A stretch of DNA of 64,000 bases from an uncultured Eubacteriales bacterium (GCA_900549405.1 URNZ01000007.1:1-64000), one strand, 5' to 3'; counted from the first letter of the stretch, positions 53,829 through 62,557 are shown. The notes: a model not told the origin generated them from the letters alone. Numbers and translations: made by a program.

Positions 53829-54566
53829 TTATGCGTCCCCCTTTTTGTCGGGGCGGATGCGCTGGCCGGCGGCCTTCACCAGGACCAGGGGCAGCTTGGC
53901 CATGCGGCCAATGCGTTTTGGCTCTTTTTTCAGACGATAGGCCCACTCCAGCCCCAGCTTCTGCCACCGCTCCGGGGCCCGCTCCACGTTCCCGGCGAAC
54001 ACATCTAGGCAGCCGCCCAGGCCGATGGCCAGCTTGGCCCCGGTGTGCTGGCCCCAGCGGGCCATCCATTTCTCCTGCTTGGGCGCGCCCAGGCAGACGA
54101 ACAGCAGGTCGGGCTTGGCGGCGGCGATCTGGGGCAGGATGGCCTGCTCGTCCTTGAAATATCCGTCGTGGGTGCCGCACAGGACCAGAGCGGGATAGCG
54201 GGCGCAGATGCGGCGGCCTGCCTCCTCCGCCACGCCGGGCTTGGCCCCCAGCAGATAGAGCCGCCCGCCCATCTCGTTCAGGGCGGAGAGCATGGCCTCG
54301 GCAAACTCGATGCCGGGGACCCGCTCCTTCAGGGGCGTGCCTAAAATTTTGGCGGAGTAGACCACGCCGATGCCGTCGGGCAGGACCAGGTCGGCGGCGT
54401 TTAGGACCCGGCGGAACTCCGGGTCCTTCTCTGCGGCCAGCAAAAATTCGGGGTTGGGGGTGACAACATAGTGGAACTTGTCCTCCTCCAGCAACTGCCG
54501 CCCCTGCTGGGCCGCCTCCTGCTGGGTCAGGTCGTCGAATCGGACCCCAAGAATCTCAGTTTTCAA
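53829..54566 (-). CDS. WecG/TagA/CpsF-family glycosyltransferase
   Basis: The 245-residue product resembles TagA, which adds ManNAc to undecaprenyl-linked GlcNAc in wall polymer synthesis. TPNPEFLLAAEKDPEF (about 36-51), LPDGIGVV (about 63-70), LGAKPGVAEEA, VCLGAPKQEKWM (about 156-167) and CLDVFAGNVERAPEW-like region are the family blocks. The start is TTG at 54566, seven bases after GGGAGGGG. Its partner is tmk, an unusual pairing. Confidence 0.88.
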   Translation of the reverse strand: MKTEILGVRFDDLTQQEAAQQGRQLLEEDKFHYVVTPNPEFLLAAEKDPEFRRVLNAADLVLPDGIGVVYSAKILGTPLKERVPGIEFAEAMLSALNEMGGRLYLLGAKPGVAEEAGRRICARYPALVLCGTHDGYFKDEQAILPQIAAAKPDLLFVCLGAPKQEKWMARWGQHTGAKLAIGLGGCLDVFAGNVERAPERWQKLGLEWAYRLKKEPKRIGRMAKLPLVLVKAAGQRIRPDKKGDA

Positions 54567-54701
54567 ATCGTTTCCCCTCCCAGGGTGATGATCGGTGACG
54601 CGCAGGAAAATCAAGCAGCGGTCACTTTTGGTATTTTACCATGGCGCAGGCAAAAAGTCTATGAAAAAACAAAAGCGCTGGCCTATTCCAACATTTACTT
54701 G

Positions 54702-54730
54702 TTGCGCGGTGGGGTGAAAAAGGTTACAAT
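54702..54730 (+). promoter_or_regulatory. Promoter of the SleB-like hydrolase
   Basis: TTGCGC (54702-54707), 17 bases, TACAAT (54725-54730), 26 bases upstream of the gene. GGTTACAA is repeated at 54723 and 54733. Confidence 0.6.
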
Positions 54731-54756
54731 TTGGTTACAAAAACAAGGAGGAACCA

Positions 54757-55557
54757 ATGATGGACCGACGATGGAAGCGCCGCGCCGCCGCTCTTTTAGC
54801 CGCGCTGGCTTTGACCATACCCGCCCGGGCCGCCCAGATCGAAGCGGACGGACAGACCCTGAACGCAAAGGACGCCTGGGTGGAGGAGGGGACCAGCTAT
54901 GTGACCCTGCGGGCTTTTTCCGCCCGCACTGGAAGATCCCTGACCTGGACGGGGGAGAAGGCCCGGCTGGCCGGGACTGGACTGGAACTGGAGGCCGCCC
55001 CCGGAGCGCTCTACGTCACCGCCAATGGCCGGGCCCTGTATGTCCCCGGCGGAGTGCGGGTGGAGGATGGCGTGACGATCCTGCCCCTGTCCGTGCTGGC
55101 AAACGCCGCCGGGGCGGAACTTACTTGGGACGGGGAAAATGCCGCCGCCCGACTGAAGTTAGACGGGGCCGTGCCGCCCCAGGCCGACTATGACCAGACG
55201 GACCTATATTGGCTCTCCCGCGTCATCTCCGCCGAGAGCCGGGGGGAGCCCCTGCTGGGGCAGATCGCCGTGGGCAACGTGGTGCTGAACCGGGTGGCCA
55301 GCGGCCAGTTCCCCAACACGGTGAAGGAGGTGGTCTTTGACCGGAAATACGGCGTGCAGTTCGAGCCGGTGTCCAACGGGACCATCTATGACCAGCCCAC
55401 CGACTCGGCGGTGCTGGCCGCCAAGCTCTGCCTGGAGGGGGCCGCCCCCGTGGGGGACAGCCTGTATTTCTACGCTCCCGCCCTGTCCGCCGGGACCTGG
55501 ATATCCACCAGCCGCGCCTATTACGGCACCATCGGGTGTCATAAGTTTTACGAATAG
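54757..55557 (+). CDS. Secreted cell-wall hydrolase (SleB/CwlJ domain)
   Basis: The 266-residue product has a signal peptide (about 1-25, MMDRRWKRRAAALLAALALT then PARA). A copper-amine-oxidase-N-like domain (about 28-140) follows, then a Hydrolase_2 domain (about 148-265) with ISAESRGEPLLGQIAVGNVVLNRV, the catalytic-Glu motif. SleB-type enzymes cleave spore cortex or wall peptidoglycan. The wall-binding N domain and secretion agree with action outside the membrane. SD AAGGAGG lies upstream. Confidence 0.9.
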   Translation: MMDRRWKRRAAALLAALALTIPARAAQIEADGQTLNAKDAWVEEGTSYVTLRAFSARTGRSLTWTGEKARLAGTGLELEAAPGALYVTANGRALYVPGGVRVEDGVTILPLSVLANAAGAELTWDGENAAARLKLDGAVPPQADYDQTDLYWLSRVISAESRGEPLLGQIAVGNVVLNRVASGQFPNTVKEVVFDRKYGVQFEPVSNGTIYDQPTDSAVLAAKLCLEGAAPVGDSLYFYAPALSAGTWISTSRAYYGTIGCHKFYE

Positions 55558-55583
55558 GGATCAAACTCAAGATAAATACAAAA

Positions 55584-55628
55584 TCAGCCGCCGGAGCATA
55601 GCTAAATGCCTCCGGCGGCTGGTTTTGT
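55584..55628. terminator. Bidirectional terminator
   Basis: AGCCGCCGGAG/CTCCGGCGGCT (55586-55596 with 55610-55620) is followed by GGTTTTGTT and lies between convergent genes. Confidence 0.82.
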
Positions 55629-56939
55629 TATCGTTCCATTTTCCAGAAGAAGGCGGAGCAGGGGGGCAGCTGGCTGCCGCCGCCGAAGTCGTGGCTCTGG
55701 CCGGAGATCAAATCCACCGCCTGGCCGCATCCGGCGTCGAAGTGGGCGTGGAAGGGCTGGTGGTCGGCGTTGATGGCCACCAGCACCCGCTCCTCCGGGC
55801 AGGCCCGCTCGAAAATCAGCTGCCGGTTGGTGAGCAGCACATTCCGATAGCCGCCATAGCACAGGGCGGGGCTGTTTCGTTTGGCGTGGGCCAATTTGGC
55901 GAGGAAATCGGTGAGGTCGTTCCACTCGGGGCGCTCCAAAGCGGGGCGCAGGGCGGCGTCCCCGTCCTTTTTCTCCCCCCGGATGCCCCACTCGCTGCCA
56001 TAGTACACCGCCGGGACCCCGGGCATACCGAACATCAGGGCATAGGTTGGGCGCAGGTGGTCCGGGTCGTTCAGCTGGCTGGCGATGCGGGTCACGTCGT
56101 GGTTGTCCAGGAAGGACAGCAGGTGGGCGCCCTTGTACAGGGTCCACTGCTCCGGGCCAAACTGGCGGTTTAAGGAGTGGGCGATCTCGAACAGATTCAG
56201 GGAGTTGAAGCTGGACCACAGGCCCTTATAGCACTCGTAGTTGGTCACGCTGTGGCACAGCTCCGGGCCCATCCAACGGTTATAGTCCCCGTGGAGGGTC
56301 TCGCCCATCAAAACGAAGTCGGGCTTTAGGCTCTGAGTGAAGCCGCGCAGCTGCTTTAAATACTCCGGGGGCAGGCAATAGGCCACGTCCAGCCGCAGAC
56401 CGTCGATGTCAAAGCGCTCCACCCAGGAGCGGATGGCCTGGAACTGGTGCTCCACCACGGCGGGGTTGAAGAGGTTCAGCTTCACCAGCTCGTTGTGGCC
56501 CTCCCAGCCCTCGTACCAAAAGCCGTCGTTGTAATTGGTATTGCCGCCGAAGTCCAGGCGGAACCAGTCTTGATAGGGGCTGTCCCACTTCTTCTCCTGC
56601 ACGTCCCGAAAGGCCCAAAAGCCCCGGCCCACGTGGTTGAACACCCCGTCCAGCAGCACCCGCAGCCCCGCCCGGTGGAAGGCCCGGCACACCTGGGCCA
56701 GGTCGTCGTCCGTGCCCAGCCGGGGGTCTAAGTGAAAGTAGTCCCGGGTGTCATAGCCGTGGCGGTCACTGTCGAACACCGGGTTCAGCAGCACCGTGTC
56801 CGCACCAAGAGAGCGGATGTGCTCCGCCCAGTCCACCAGACGGAGAATGCGGTGCTCCAGACGCCCGTCGTTTTCTGCCGGGGCCCCGCACAGACCCAGC
56901 GGGTAAATTTGATAGACCACAGCTTGCTCAAACCACATG
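55628..56939 (-). CDS. GH13 alpha-amylase-family enzyme
   Basis: The 436-residue product has the GH13 regions: LLDGVFNHVGRG (I, about 100-111), GLRLDVAYCL (II, nucleophile Asp about 186), LMGETLHGDY (III, acid/base Glu) and FLDNHDVTRIAS (IV). It lacks signal peptide, so it acts in the cytosol, probably on maltodextrins or glycogen fragments. Neopullulanase/maltogenic-amylase-like by compactness. The ATG at 56939 has GGAGG eight bases upstream. Confidence 0.88.
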
Positions 56940-57012
56940 ATAAAAACCTCCCTGCGCCCACGCGCCTTTGGCCCCATCATACGCCGTTTGCGGGAAAAGC
57001 GCAAGCGGTAGA

Positions 57013-57077
57013 GAGTTAGGAGTTAGGAATTAGGAGTTAGGAGGTGGGACTTAACTCATCACTCATCCTTCCTAACT
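57013..57077. repeat. TTAGGAG/CTCATCA octamer repeat
   Basis: GAGTTAGG units are followed by inverted AACTCATCACTCATCC and CCTAACT. The block overlaps the last codons of the TSUP gene ending at 57059 and can form a hairpin. Same unit family as at 6882 and 44981. Confidence 0.75.
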
Positions 57078-57427
57078 TTTGAAAAGATCTCGTGGAGGCC
57101 GATGACAATCAGAAACGCTCCGAAGAGCTTGCGCAGGAGGGTCACCTCCAGTCCGGCGGACAGCCAGGCGGCCAGGGCGGCGCAGATGAGACCGGAGCCG
57201 ATGAGCCAGGGCAGGGCCTTTGTGTCCAGATAGCCGTTTTTCCTGTGAGCGGGCAGGGCCAGCAGGGCGGCGGGGAGGAAGTAGAGCAGGTTGATCCCCT
57301 GGGCCAGGTGCTGGTCCGCCCCGGCCACAGCGGTGAGATAGACCAGCAGCAGGGTCCCACCCCCCACGCCAAAGCCGGACAGCACCCCCGTGGCCGTGCC
57401 CACCGCCAGGGGAATAAGCCAGGCCAT
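57059..57427 (-). CDS. Half-size TSUP (TauE/SafE) transporter, second subunit
   Basis: The 122-residue product has four hydrophobic segments and the family loop SGFGVGGGTLLLVYLT (about 18-33). TauE/SafE proteins are normally about 250 residues with two such halves; this is one half. Its ATG overlaps the stop of the first half by one base (TGATG), so the two are made together and probably form a heterodimer. Substrate unknown (anions such as sulfite or sulfonates in the family). Confidence 0.82.
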   Translation of the reverse strand: MAWLIPLAVGTATGVLSGFGVGGGTLLLVYLTAVAGADQHLAQGINLLYFLPAALLALPAHRKNGYLDTKALPWLIGSGLICAALAAWLSAGLEVTLLRKLFGAFLIVIGLHEIFSKVRKDE

Positions 57428-57792
57428 CACAGCAGACACCGCACGCCGCCCCAGATGAGCAGCGCCCCGAACAGCCGCCGCAGCCAGTCTACCCGGGTCT
57501 TTTGGAACCACCGGCCCCCCAGCCAGCCTCCCAGGGTCCCGCCCAGCAGATAGGGCAGGGCGGCCATCACGTCCAGCCGCCCCCGGGCCAGATAGATGGC
57601 GGCGGAGAGCACGCACAGGGGCAGGATCACCGCCACCGACGTGGCGAAGGCCCGCCGCTGGTCCAGTTTACACAGCTGGGTGAGCAGGGGGACCAGCACG
57701 CTGCCGCCCCCGCCGCCGAAAAAGCCGTTCACCAGCCCCGCCAGTCCCCCCGCCAGCAGCCAGCGAAACTTTTCTCGGGATAGGTTGGACAT
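57427..57792 (-). CDS. Half-size TSUP (TauE/SafE) transporter, first subunit
   Basis: The 121-residue product has GLVNGFFGGGGGSVLVPLLTQL (parts at 19-38), then helices LPLCVLSAAIYLA and LPYLLGGTLGGWLGGRWF. It is the first of two half-length TauE/SafE genes with coupled translation. Both halves share the order glycine-rich loop, helix, helix, and a final helix with basic residues. No frameshift is visible: each half has its own start. Confidence 0.82.
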   Translation of the reverse strand: MSNLSREKFRWLLAGGLAGLVNGFFGGGGGSVLVPLLTQLCKLDQRRAFATSVAVILPLCVLSAAIYLARGRLDVMAALPYLLGGTLGGWLGGRWFQKTRVDWLRRLFGALLIWGGVRCLL

Positions 57793-57849
57793 GAGAATAC
57801 CGCCCCCTTTTGCCCATAGTATGGCGAAAAGGGGGCGGCGTTATGTGAG

Positions 57850-58062
57850 TTAAAGCTGTTCCAGCTCCTTCAGCGTGTCCTGAATGGTCTTTTGGGGCAG
57901 ATATACCGCCGCCATCTCGCTCAGCTGCTTCAGGGTCAGCACCCGGGCGGCCCCGGCCATGGGATGGCGCAGCAGCTTGCCAAACCGCCGCTGAAACACC
58001 GCCTTAGAACGGGGGTCATCCAACAGCTCCCCCACGGTGATGGTCTTGTTCCGCAGGTCCAA
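57850..58062 (-). CDS. Small hypothetical protein (about 70 residues)
   Basis: I do not assign a function. The sequence LDLRNKTITVGELLDDPRSK, RRFGKLLRHPMAG and LTLKQLSEMAAVYLPQ resembles small helical domains found at the ends of some clostridial glycosidases. DUF1858-like spacing is present but with no cysteines. A GTG at 58071 is adjacent to AGGAGG and too close; the TTG at 58062, nine bases from it, is preferred. No membrane segment. Confidence 0.6.
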   Translation of the reverse strand: MDLRNKTITVGELLDDPRSKAVFQRRFGKLLRHPMAGAARVLTLKQLSEMAAVYLPQKTIQDTLKELEQL

Positions 58063-58197
58063 GTTTTTCACCTCCTACAGGGTAATCTATGCGGGGAGGG
58101 CAAAGAGTGTGTGTCAGAATAGCTTTTACTGGAAGCTGCCCTGGTCATAACCCCGCAGCAGTAAAACTGGAAGAGATGTCAGCGTTCTTTGCTCGGT

Positions 58198-58575
58198 TTA
58201 CGTAAGTATATATTTCTCATGGTCGCGTTCCAACCTCTCCCCCCACTGCCCTTCCTTAAATCCAACCAGGACAAAGTCCTCGCCAACCAGCAGGGGGCGC
58301 TTGACCAGCATGCCGTCTGTGGCCAGGAGCTTTATCATCTCCTCCTCGCTCATGCCGGGCAGCTTGTCCTTCAGGGCCATGGACTTATAGAGCAGGCCGC
58401 TGGTGTTGAAAAATTTCTTCAGGGGGAGGCCGCTGCGCTCATGCCATGCGGTCAGCTCCTCGGCAGTAGGGTTGTCCAGCTTGATGTCCCGGAGGTCATA
58501 GGCGATCTGGTGGTCATCCAGCCACTTTTTGGCCTTTTGGCAGGTGGTGCACTTGGGGTAGCAGAGAAAGATCAT
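58198..58575 (-). CDS. Spx/ArsC-family thioredoxin-fold protein
   Basis: The 125-residue product has CYPKCTTCQKAKKWLDDHQI (about 5-24) with a CxxC pair (CTTC, about 9-12). ELTAWHERSGLPLKKFFNTSG and KRPLLVGEDFVLVGF are typical of the YffB/ArsC-like group. Members are either arsenate-reductase-like or Spx-type regulators. The R-P-L motif (KRPLLV) supports the ArsC-like fold. No ars genes lie nearby, so the role is open. SD GGAGG at 58582-58587. Confidence 0.88.
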   Translation of the reverse strand: MIFLCYPKCTTCQKAKKWLDDHQIAYDLRDIKLDNPTAEELTAWHERSGLPLKKFFNTSGLLYKSMALKDKLPGMSEEEMIKLLATDGMLVKRPLLVGEDFVLVGFKEGQWGERLERDHEKYILT

Positions 58576-58719
58576 GAGTTTCGTCCTCCTAAAGCAAACT
58601 TTGACGATACGTCCATTATATCGGCCCCACCGGCAAAAGGCAATATGGCGCTGTGCCCCTTGCGCATCCACGGCCAAACTGCTACAATGACGAAAAAGAC
58701 CACCTGAGGAGGACACAAG

Positions 58720-59130
58720 ATGGTTCGTGATATCTGCAAGGACGAGGGCTTTCTGGCCCAGAAGGCCCAGCCCGCCACGTTGGACGACCTGGACACGGCC
58801 CGGGATCTGCTGGACACTCTGATCGCCCACAAGGCGGGCTGCGTGGGCATGGCGGCCAACATGATCGGCATAAACAAGCGCATCATCGCCTTTGACAATG
58901 AGGGGACTTACACGGTCATGCTCAACCCTGTCATCGTCAAGCAGTCCGGGCCCTATGAGGCGGAGGAGGGCTGTCTGTCCCTGACCGGCACGCGGAAGAC
59001 AAAGCGCTTTCAGACCATCAAGGTCCAGTGGCAGAACGAAAAGCTCCAGACCCGGCTGAAGACCTTCACCGGCTGGACGGCGGAGATCATCCAGCACGAG
59101 ATCGACCACTGCGAGGGCATCCTGATCTGA
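58720..59130 (+). CDS. def: Peptide deformylase (variant motif I)
   Basis: The 136-residue product removes formyl groups from new proteins. EGCLSLTG (motif II, about 88-95) supplies the metal Cys and QHEIDHCEG (motif III, about 124-132) the HExxH ligands. Motif I reads VGMAANMIG rather than GLAAPQIG, so the usual Gln that stabilises the oxyanion is Met. Similar short forms occur in Clostridia. No fmt gene is nearby. GAGGAGG lies seven to eight bases before the ATG. Confidence 0.85.
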   Translation: MVRDICKDEGFLAQKAQPATLDDLDTARDLLDTLIAHKAGCVGMAANMIGINKRIIAFDNEGTYTVMLNPVIVKQSGPYEAEEGCLSLTGTRKTKRFQTIKVQWQNEKLQTRLKTFTGWTAEIIQHEIDHCEGILI

Positions 59131-59140
59131 ATCATTTTTT

Positions 59141-59178
59141 TAGTTCAAAACCACCGGTCAAGCCGGTGGTTTTGAGCT
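59141..59178. terminator. Bidirectional terminator
   Basis: CAAAACCACCGG/CCGGTGGTTTTG (59146-59157 with 59163-59174) lies between convergent def and the small YtxH-like gene. Confidence 0.85.
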
Positions 59179-59197
59179 GTTCTGCAAGTTTTTTCGC

Positions 59198-59380
59198 TTA
59201 CAGGTCCATGGCGTCGGCCAGATTGTCCACCGCCTGGTTCACCCGCTTGGCGGCCATGCGGGCGGCGCGCTTGAGCTGGCGGTGAGAGGGGGCCATGGTC
59301 ATGCCCAGGGCCGTCCCCGCCGCCACCCCCAAGGTCATGCCGGCGATAAATTTTCCGGCTCCGCAGCAGTGCTCGTTCAT
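59198..59380 (-). CDS. Small YtxH-like membrane-associated protein
   Basis: The 60-residue product has MNEHCCGAGKF, then a Gly/Ala/Met-rich hydrophobic segment (IAGMTLGVAAGTALGMTMAP, about 12-31), then a basic amphipathic helix (HRQLKRAARMAAKRVNQAVDNL). This fits small YtxH-type proteins of unknown function. SD GGGAGGAAAG lies upstream of the ATG at 59380. Monocistronic. Confidence 0.7.
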   Translation of the reverse strand: MNEHCCGAGKFIAGMTLGVAAGTALGMTMAPSHRQLKRAARMAAKRVNQAVDNLADAMDL

Positions 59381-59461
59381 GTTCTTTCCTCCCTTCCCGC
59401 GGCGCGTCGCAGCTGAAAGCGCCGCTGATGATTATTCTCTCCCAAAGGGCGGAAAAATCCG

Positions 59462-59490
59462 TTGCTAAATCCTGCTGTTTCCGCTATAAT
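59462..59490 (+). promoter_or_regulatory. Promoter of the pyr operon
   Basis: TTGCTA (59462-59467), 17 bases, TATAAT (59485-59490). Start of transcription near 59497 gives a 125-base leader before pyrC. Confidence 0.75.
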
Positions 59491-59503
59491 TTATCTTGTT
59501 ATA

Positions 59504-59550
59504 GTGTGGGTATTCCCGGGCATTTTTCTGTCGGTCCCGGCGTTCCACAC
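59504..59550 (+). promoter_or_regulatory. Structured pyrC leader
   Basis: GTGTGG (59504-59509) pairs with CCACAC (59545-59550), enclosing CCGGG (59516-59520) paired with CCCGG (59536-59540). The fold begins a few bases after the predicted transcript start. No T-run follows, so a terminator is not evident. No PyrR-box consensus was recognised. Confidence 0.4.
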
Positions 59551-59622
59551 AGACAACAGCGCAAACAAGCAACAGCACTCACGTTTTTTGACTTTCTGAC
59601 ACATTTCGGAGGAACGAAAACC

Positions 59623-60900
59623 ATGAAAATACTGATCCAACATGGCCGGGTGGTCCACCCGGTCACGGGAACGGTCCTGCTGCAGGACCTGCTCATCGAG
59701 GACGGCAAGATCGCCCTGCTGGACCGGGGGCTGGAGACGGACGCCGACCTGGTCATCCCCGCCAGCGGACTGGTGGTCTGCCCCGGATTGGTGGACATGC
59801 ACGTCCACCTGCGGGACCCGGGTCTCACCTATAAAGAGGATATTTTGACCGGCACCGCCGCTGCCGCCCACGGCGGCGTGACCTCGGTGGCCTGTATGGC
59901 CAACACCGACCCGGTGGTGGACAGCCCCGAGCAGATCGAATACATCCTGAACCGGGCCAGATTCGGCTCCGGCGTCCACGTCTATCCCATCGGCGCGGTG
60001 TCCATGGGCCTGCGTGGGGAGGAGCCCACCGACGCCGAGGCCCTGAAAAAGGCGGGGGCCATCGCCCTGTCTGACGACGGCTGCAACGTGGACAACGCCA
60101 ACCTGATGCGGGACGTGCTCATCCGGGCCCGCCGCCTGGATATGCCCGTGCTGTGCCACTGCGAGGACACCTCTATGGTAGAGGGCCGGGCGGTGAACGA
60201 GGGCAGTGTGTCCCGCCAGCTGTGGCTGGAGGGCCGCCCCGCCATCGCCGAGGAGCTGATGGTCATGCGGGACGCCATGCTGGCCGAGGAGACTGGGGCC
60301 CACGTCCACATCTGCCACGTGTCTACCGCCCGCAGCGTGGACATCATCCGCAAGATGAAGAAGAAGGGCGTCCACCTGACCTGCGAGACCTGCCCCCAGT
60401 ATTTCTGGCTCACCGAGGACGAGATCCTCACCCAGGGTTCCATGGCCCGGGTCAATCCTCCCCTGCGCACCGCCCAGGACGTGAAGGGCATCATCGCCGG
60501 ACTGAAGGACGGCACAATCGACGTCATCGCCACCGACCACGCCCCCCACTCCGCCGAGGAGAAGGCCCGCCCCCTCACCCGCGCCCCCAGCGGCATGGTG
60601 GGGCTGGAGACCTCCCTGGCTCTCACCCTCACCGGCCTCTATCACTCGGGCAAGATGGAACTGCCCGACATCATCCGCCGCATGTCCACCAACCCCGCCG
60701 ACATCCTGCACCTGCCCAAGGGCCGCATGTCCATGGGGGTGGCCGCCGACCTGACCATCTTCGACCCCGACCAGGAGTGGACCATCGACCCGGAGCAGTT
60801 CGCCTCCAAGGGCCGGAACACCCCCTTCGCCGGAAAGACGGTGAAGGGCCGGGTGAAGTATACCATCGTGGACGGCCAGATCGTTTATCAGGACGAGTGA
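59623..60900 (+). CDS. pyrC: Dihydroorotase
   Basis: This enzyme closes carbamoyl aspartate to dihydroorotate. The 425-residue, class I enzyme has metal motif HVHLRDPG (about 60-67), ACMANTDPV (about 91-99), HVCHVST-type histidines (HICHVST), ATDHAPHS (about 304-311) and AADLTIFD in the C-terminal small domain. GGAGG lies about ten bases before the ATG at 59623. A reading to 59428 covers the leader. First gene of the pyr operon. Confidence 0.94.
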   Translation: MKILIQHGRVVHPVTGTVLLQDLLIEDGKIALLDRGLETDADLVIPASGLVVCPGLVDMHVHLRDPGLTYKEDILTGTAAAAHGGVTSVACMANTDPVVDSPEQIEYILNRARFGSGVHVYPIGAVSMGLRGEEPTDAEALKKAGAIALSDDGCNVDNANLMRDVLIRARRLDMPVLCHCEDTSMVEGRAVNEGSVSRQLWLEGRPAIAEELMVMRDAMLAEETGAHVHICHVSTARSVDIIRKMKKKGVHLTCETCPQYFWLTEDEILTQGSMARVNPPLRTAQDVKGIIAGLKDGTIDVIATDHAPHSAEEKARPLTRAPSGMVGLETSLALTLTGLYHSGKMELPDIIRRMSTNPADILHLPKGRMSMGVAADLTIFDPDQEWTIDPEQFASKGRNTPFAGKTVKGRVKYTIVDGQIVYQDE

Positions 60901-60968
60901 GCTTGGCCCGATAAACTCAAAACTTTTCGATATAAAAGATAAATTTATAACAGAGAGGACTGTTTTTC

Positions 60969-61895
60969 ATGTCTTTTGACGTTCTGCAAGAGAAGATCCG
61001 CGCCATGAAGAACCCCACCGTGGCCGGACTGGATGCCCGCATCGAGTATGTGCCCGAGCACATCCGCCAGGCCGCCTATGCCCAGTATGGCGTGGGCCTG
61101 AAGGGGGCCTGCGAGGCCATCTATCAGTTCAATGTGGGGCTGATGGACGCCCTGTGCGACATCGTCCCCGCCGTGAAGCCCCAGGCCGCCTATTACGAGA
61201 ATCTGGGCTGGCAGGGCATGGAGATGCTGGAGCGCACCATCCGCTATGCCAAGAGCAAAGGCCTGTTCGTCATTGCCGACATCAAGCGGGGGGACATCGG
61301 CTCCACCGCCACCGCCTATGCCGAGGGCTGGCTGTCCGGGGCCAGCATCGAGGGGCAGCAGTTTAAGTCCTTCGACGCCGACTGTGTCACCCTGAACGGC
61401 TATATGGGCTCTGACTCTATTAAACCCTTCCTGGAGGCCGCCAAGGCCGAGGACAAGTGCGCCTTCGTCCTGGTAAAGACCTCTAACCCCGGCTCCGGGG
61501 AGCTTCAGGACGTGAAGACCGACGACGGGCGCACCGTGTACCAGGTGATGGGCGCGCTGAACGAGTCCATCGCCGCCGGGACGGAGGGCAAGTATGGCTT
61601 CACCATGGCCGGCGCCGTCACCGGGGCCACCTATCCCGAGCAGATCCGCCAGCTGCGGGCTGATCTGCCCCACACCTTCTTCCTGGTCCCCGGCTATGGG
61701 GCCCAGGGGGGCACCGCCGCCGACGTGAAATATGCCTTTGACCAGCAGGGCCACGGGGCCATCGTCAACTCCTCCCGGGGCATCATGTGCGCCTGGAAGA
61801 AGACCGGCGGCGACGGCCACGACTTCGCCCAGGCCGCCCGCAGCGCCGCCATCGCCATGCGGGACGACATCGCCCAGTTCGTGACGGTGGAGTAA
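60969..61895 (+). CDS. pyrF: Orotidine 5'-phosphate decarboxylase (type 2)
   Basis: This enzyme makes UMP from OMP. The 308-residue product is the longer, type 2 form, with GLDARIEYVP (about 20-29), AVKPQAAYYENLG, the catalytic IADIKRGDIGSTA (about 97-109) and a C-terminal NSSRGIMCAW phosphate loop. It lies 68 bases after pyrC on the same strand. Confidence 0.94.
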   Translation: MSFDVLQEKIRAMKNPTVAGLDARIEYVPEHIRQAAYAQYGVGLKGACEAIYQFNVGLMDALCDIVPAVKPQAAYYENLGWQGMEMLERTIRYAKSKGLFVIADIKRGDIGSTATAYAEGWLSGASIEGQQFKSFDADCVTLNGYMGSDSIKPFLEAAKAEDKCAFVLVKTSNPGSGELQDVKTDDGRTVYQVMGALNESIAAGTEGKYGFTMAGAVTGATYPEQIRQLRADLPHTFFLVPGYGAQGGTAADVKYAFDQQGHGAIVNSSRGIMCAWKKTGGDGHDFAQAARSAAIAMRDDIAQFVTVE

Positions 61896-61925
61896 CTCCT
61901 AACTCATCCCTCATCACTCCCAACT
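61893..61925. repeat. CTCCTAACTCATC octamer repeat
   Basis: AACTCCTAACTCATCCCTCATCACTCC units in the pyrF-zinc-ribbon gap, overlapping the pyrF stop. Same family as at 6882, 44981 and 57013, in inverse orientation. Confidence 0.7.
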
Positions 61926-61942
61926 GAACAAAGGAGGTCCCA

Positions 61943-62542
61943 ATGGCGAAACGCTGTGTTTTCTGCGGAAAGACCCTCTCGTTTTTCGACGAAAAGACCC
62001 TCCTGTGCGGCAACGCCCTCCAGCGGGTCTGCACGGCCTGCTGGGCCGAACTGCAGGACCTGGACCAGGAGGAACGGGCCCACCGGGCGCTGGACACGGG
62101 CCGGGCGGAGGAGCCGGAGGTCATCCAGGCCTATCTAGACAGACTGGAGCAAACGCGTCAGGCCCAGGCCCGGGCCCGGGAGGCCCTGAAGACGGATAAG
62201 CGCTGTCTGCGCTGCGGCGGTGTGATGGAGCGCTATGGCCGCAAGAAGTTCCACCTGGGGGAGGAGAGCCTGTTCGGCACCGTGGCCCGGGACGGACTGT
62301 TCGCCAGCTGGCTGACGGTGGATATTCTGCGCTGTGCCGACTGCGGCCGGGCGGAGTTCTTCCTTCCCGAGCCGCCGGAGATGGGGAGCATCCCAAAGGC
62401 CCCGGAGGAGCAGGTGGTCTGCCCCGCGTGCGGAGCCAAGCACAGCCCCCTCATCAACTGCCCCAACTGCGCCCTGAACCGCCGCCCAGCCCAGAGCGAA
62501 CCGCCCCGGGGCGGCGGAAAGAAGCCGCCGTGGGAGAAGTGA
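61943..62542 (+). CDS. Zinc-ribbon protein A in the pyr operon
   Basis: I assign no function. The 199-residue product has cysteine pairs RCVFCG (about 4-7), VCTAC, RCLRCG (about 91-94), RCADCG (about 131-134), VCPACG and NCPNC, which is three or more zinc ribbons. A helical linker (about 40-85) joins the ribbons. The tail is GGGKKPPWEK. AAAGGAGG lies upstream of the ATG. A paralogue follows after 15 bases, and both lie between pyrF and pyrK. The cysteine layout suggests a nucleic-acid or protein-binding adaptor. Confidence 0.72.
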   Translation: MAKRCVFCGKTLSFFDEKTLLCGNALQRVCTACWAELQDLDQEERAHRALDTGRAEEPEVIQAYLDRLEQTRQAQARAREALKTDKRCLRCGGVMERYGRKKFHLGEESLFGTVARDGLFASWLTVDILRCADCGRAEFFLPEPPEMGSIPKAPEEQVVCPACGAKHSPLINCPNCALNRRPAQSEPPRGGGKKPPWEK

Positions 62543-62557
62543 GAAAGGGAGGTCCTT

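Noticed and set aside
57059..57792. TauE/SafE gene broken by a frameshift
   Set aside because: Each half has its own start, the overlap is the regular TGATG form, and the lengths match one repeat each.
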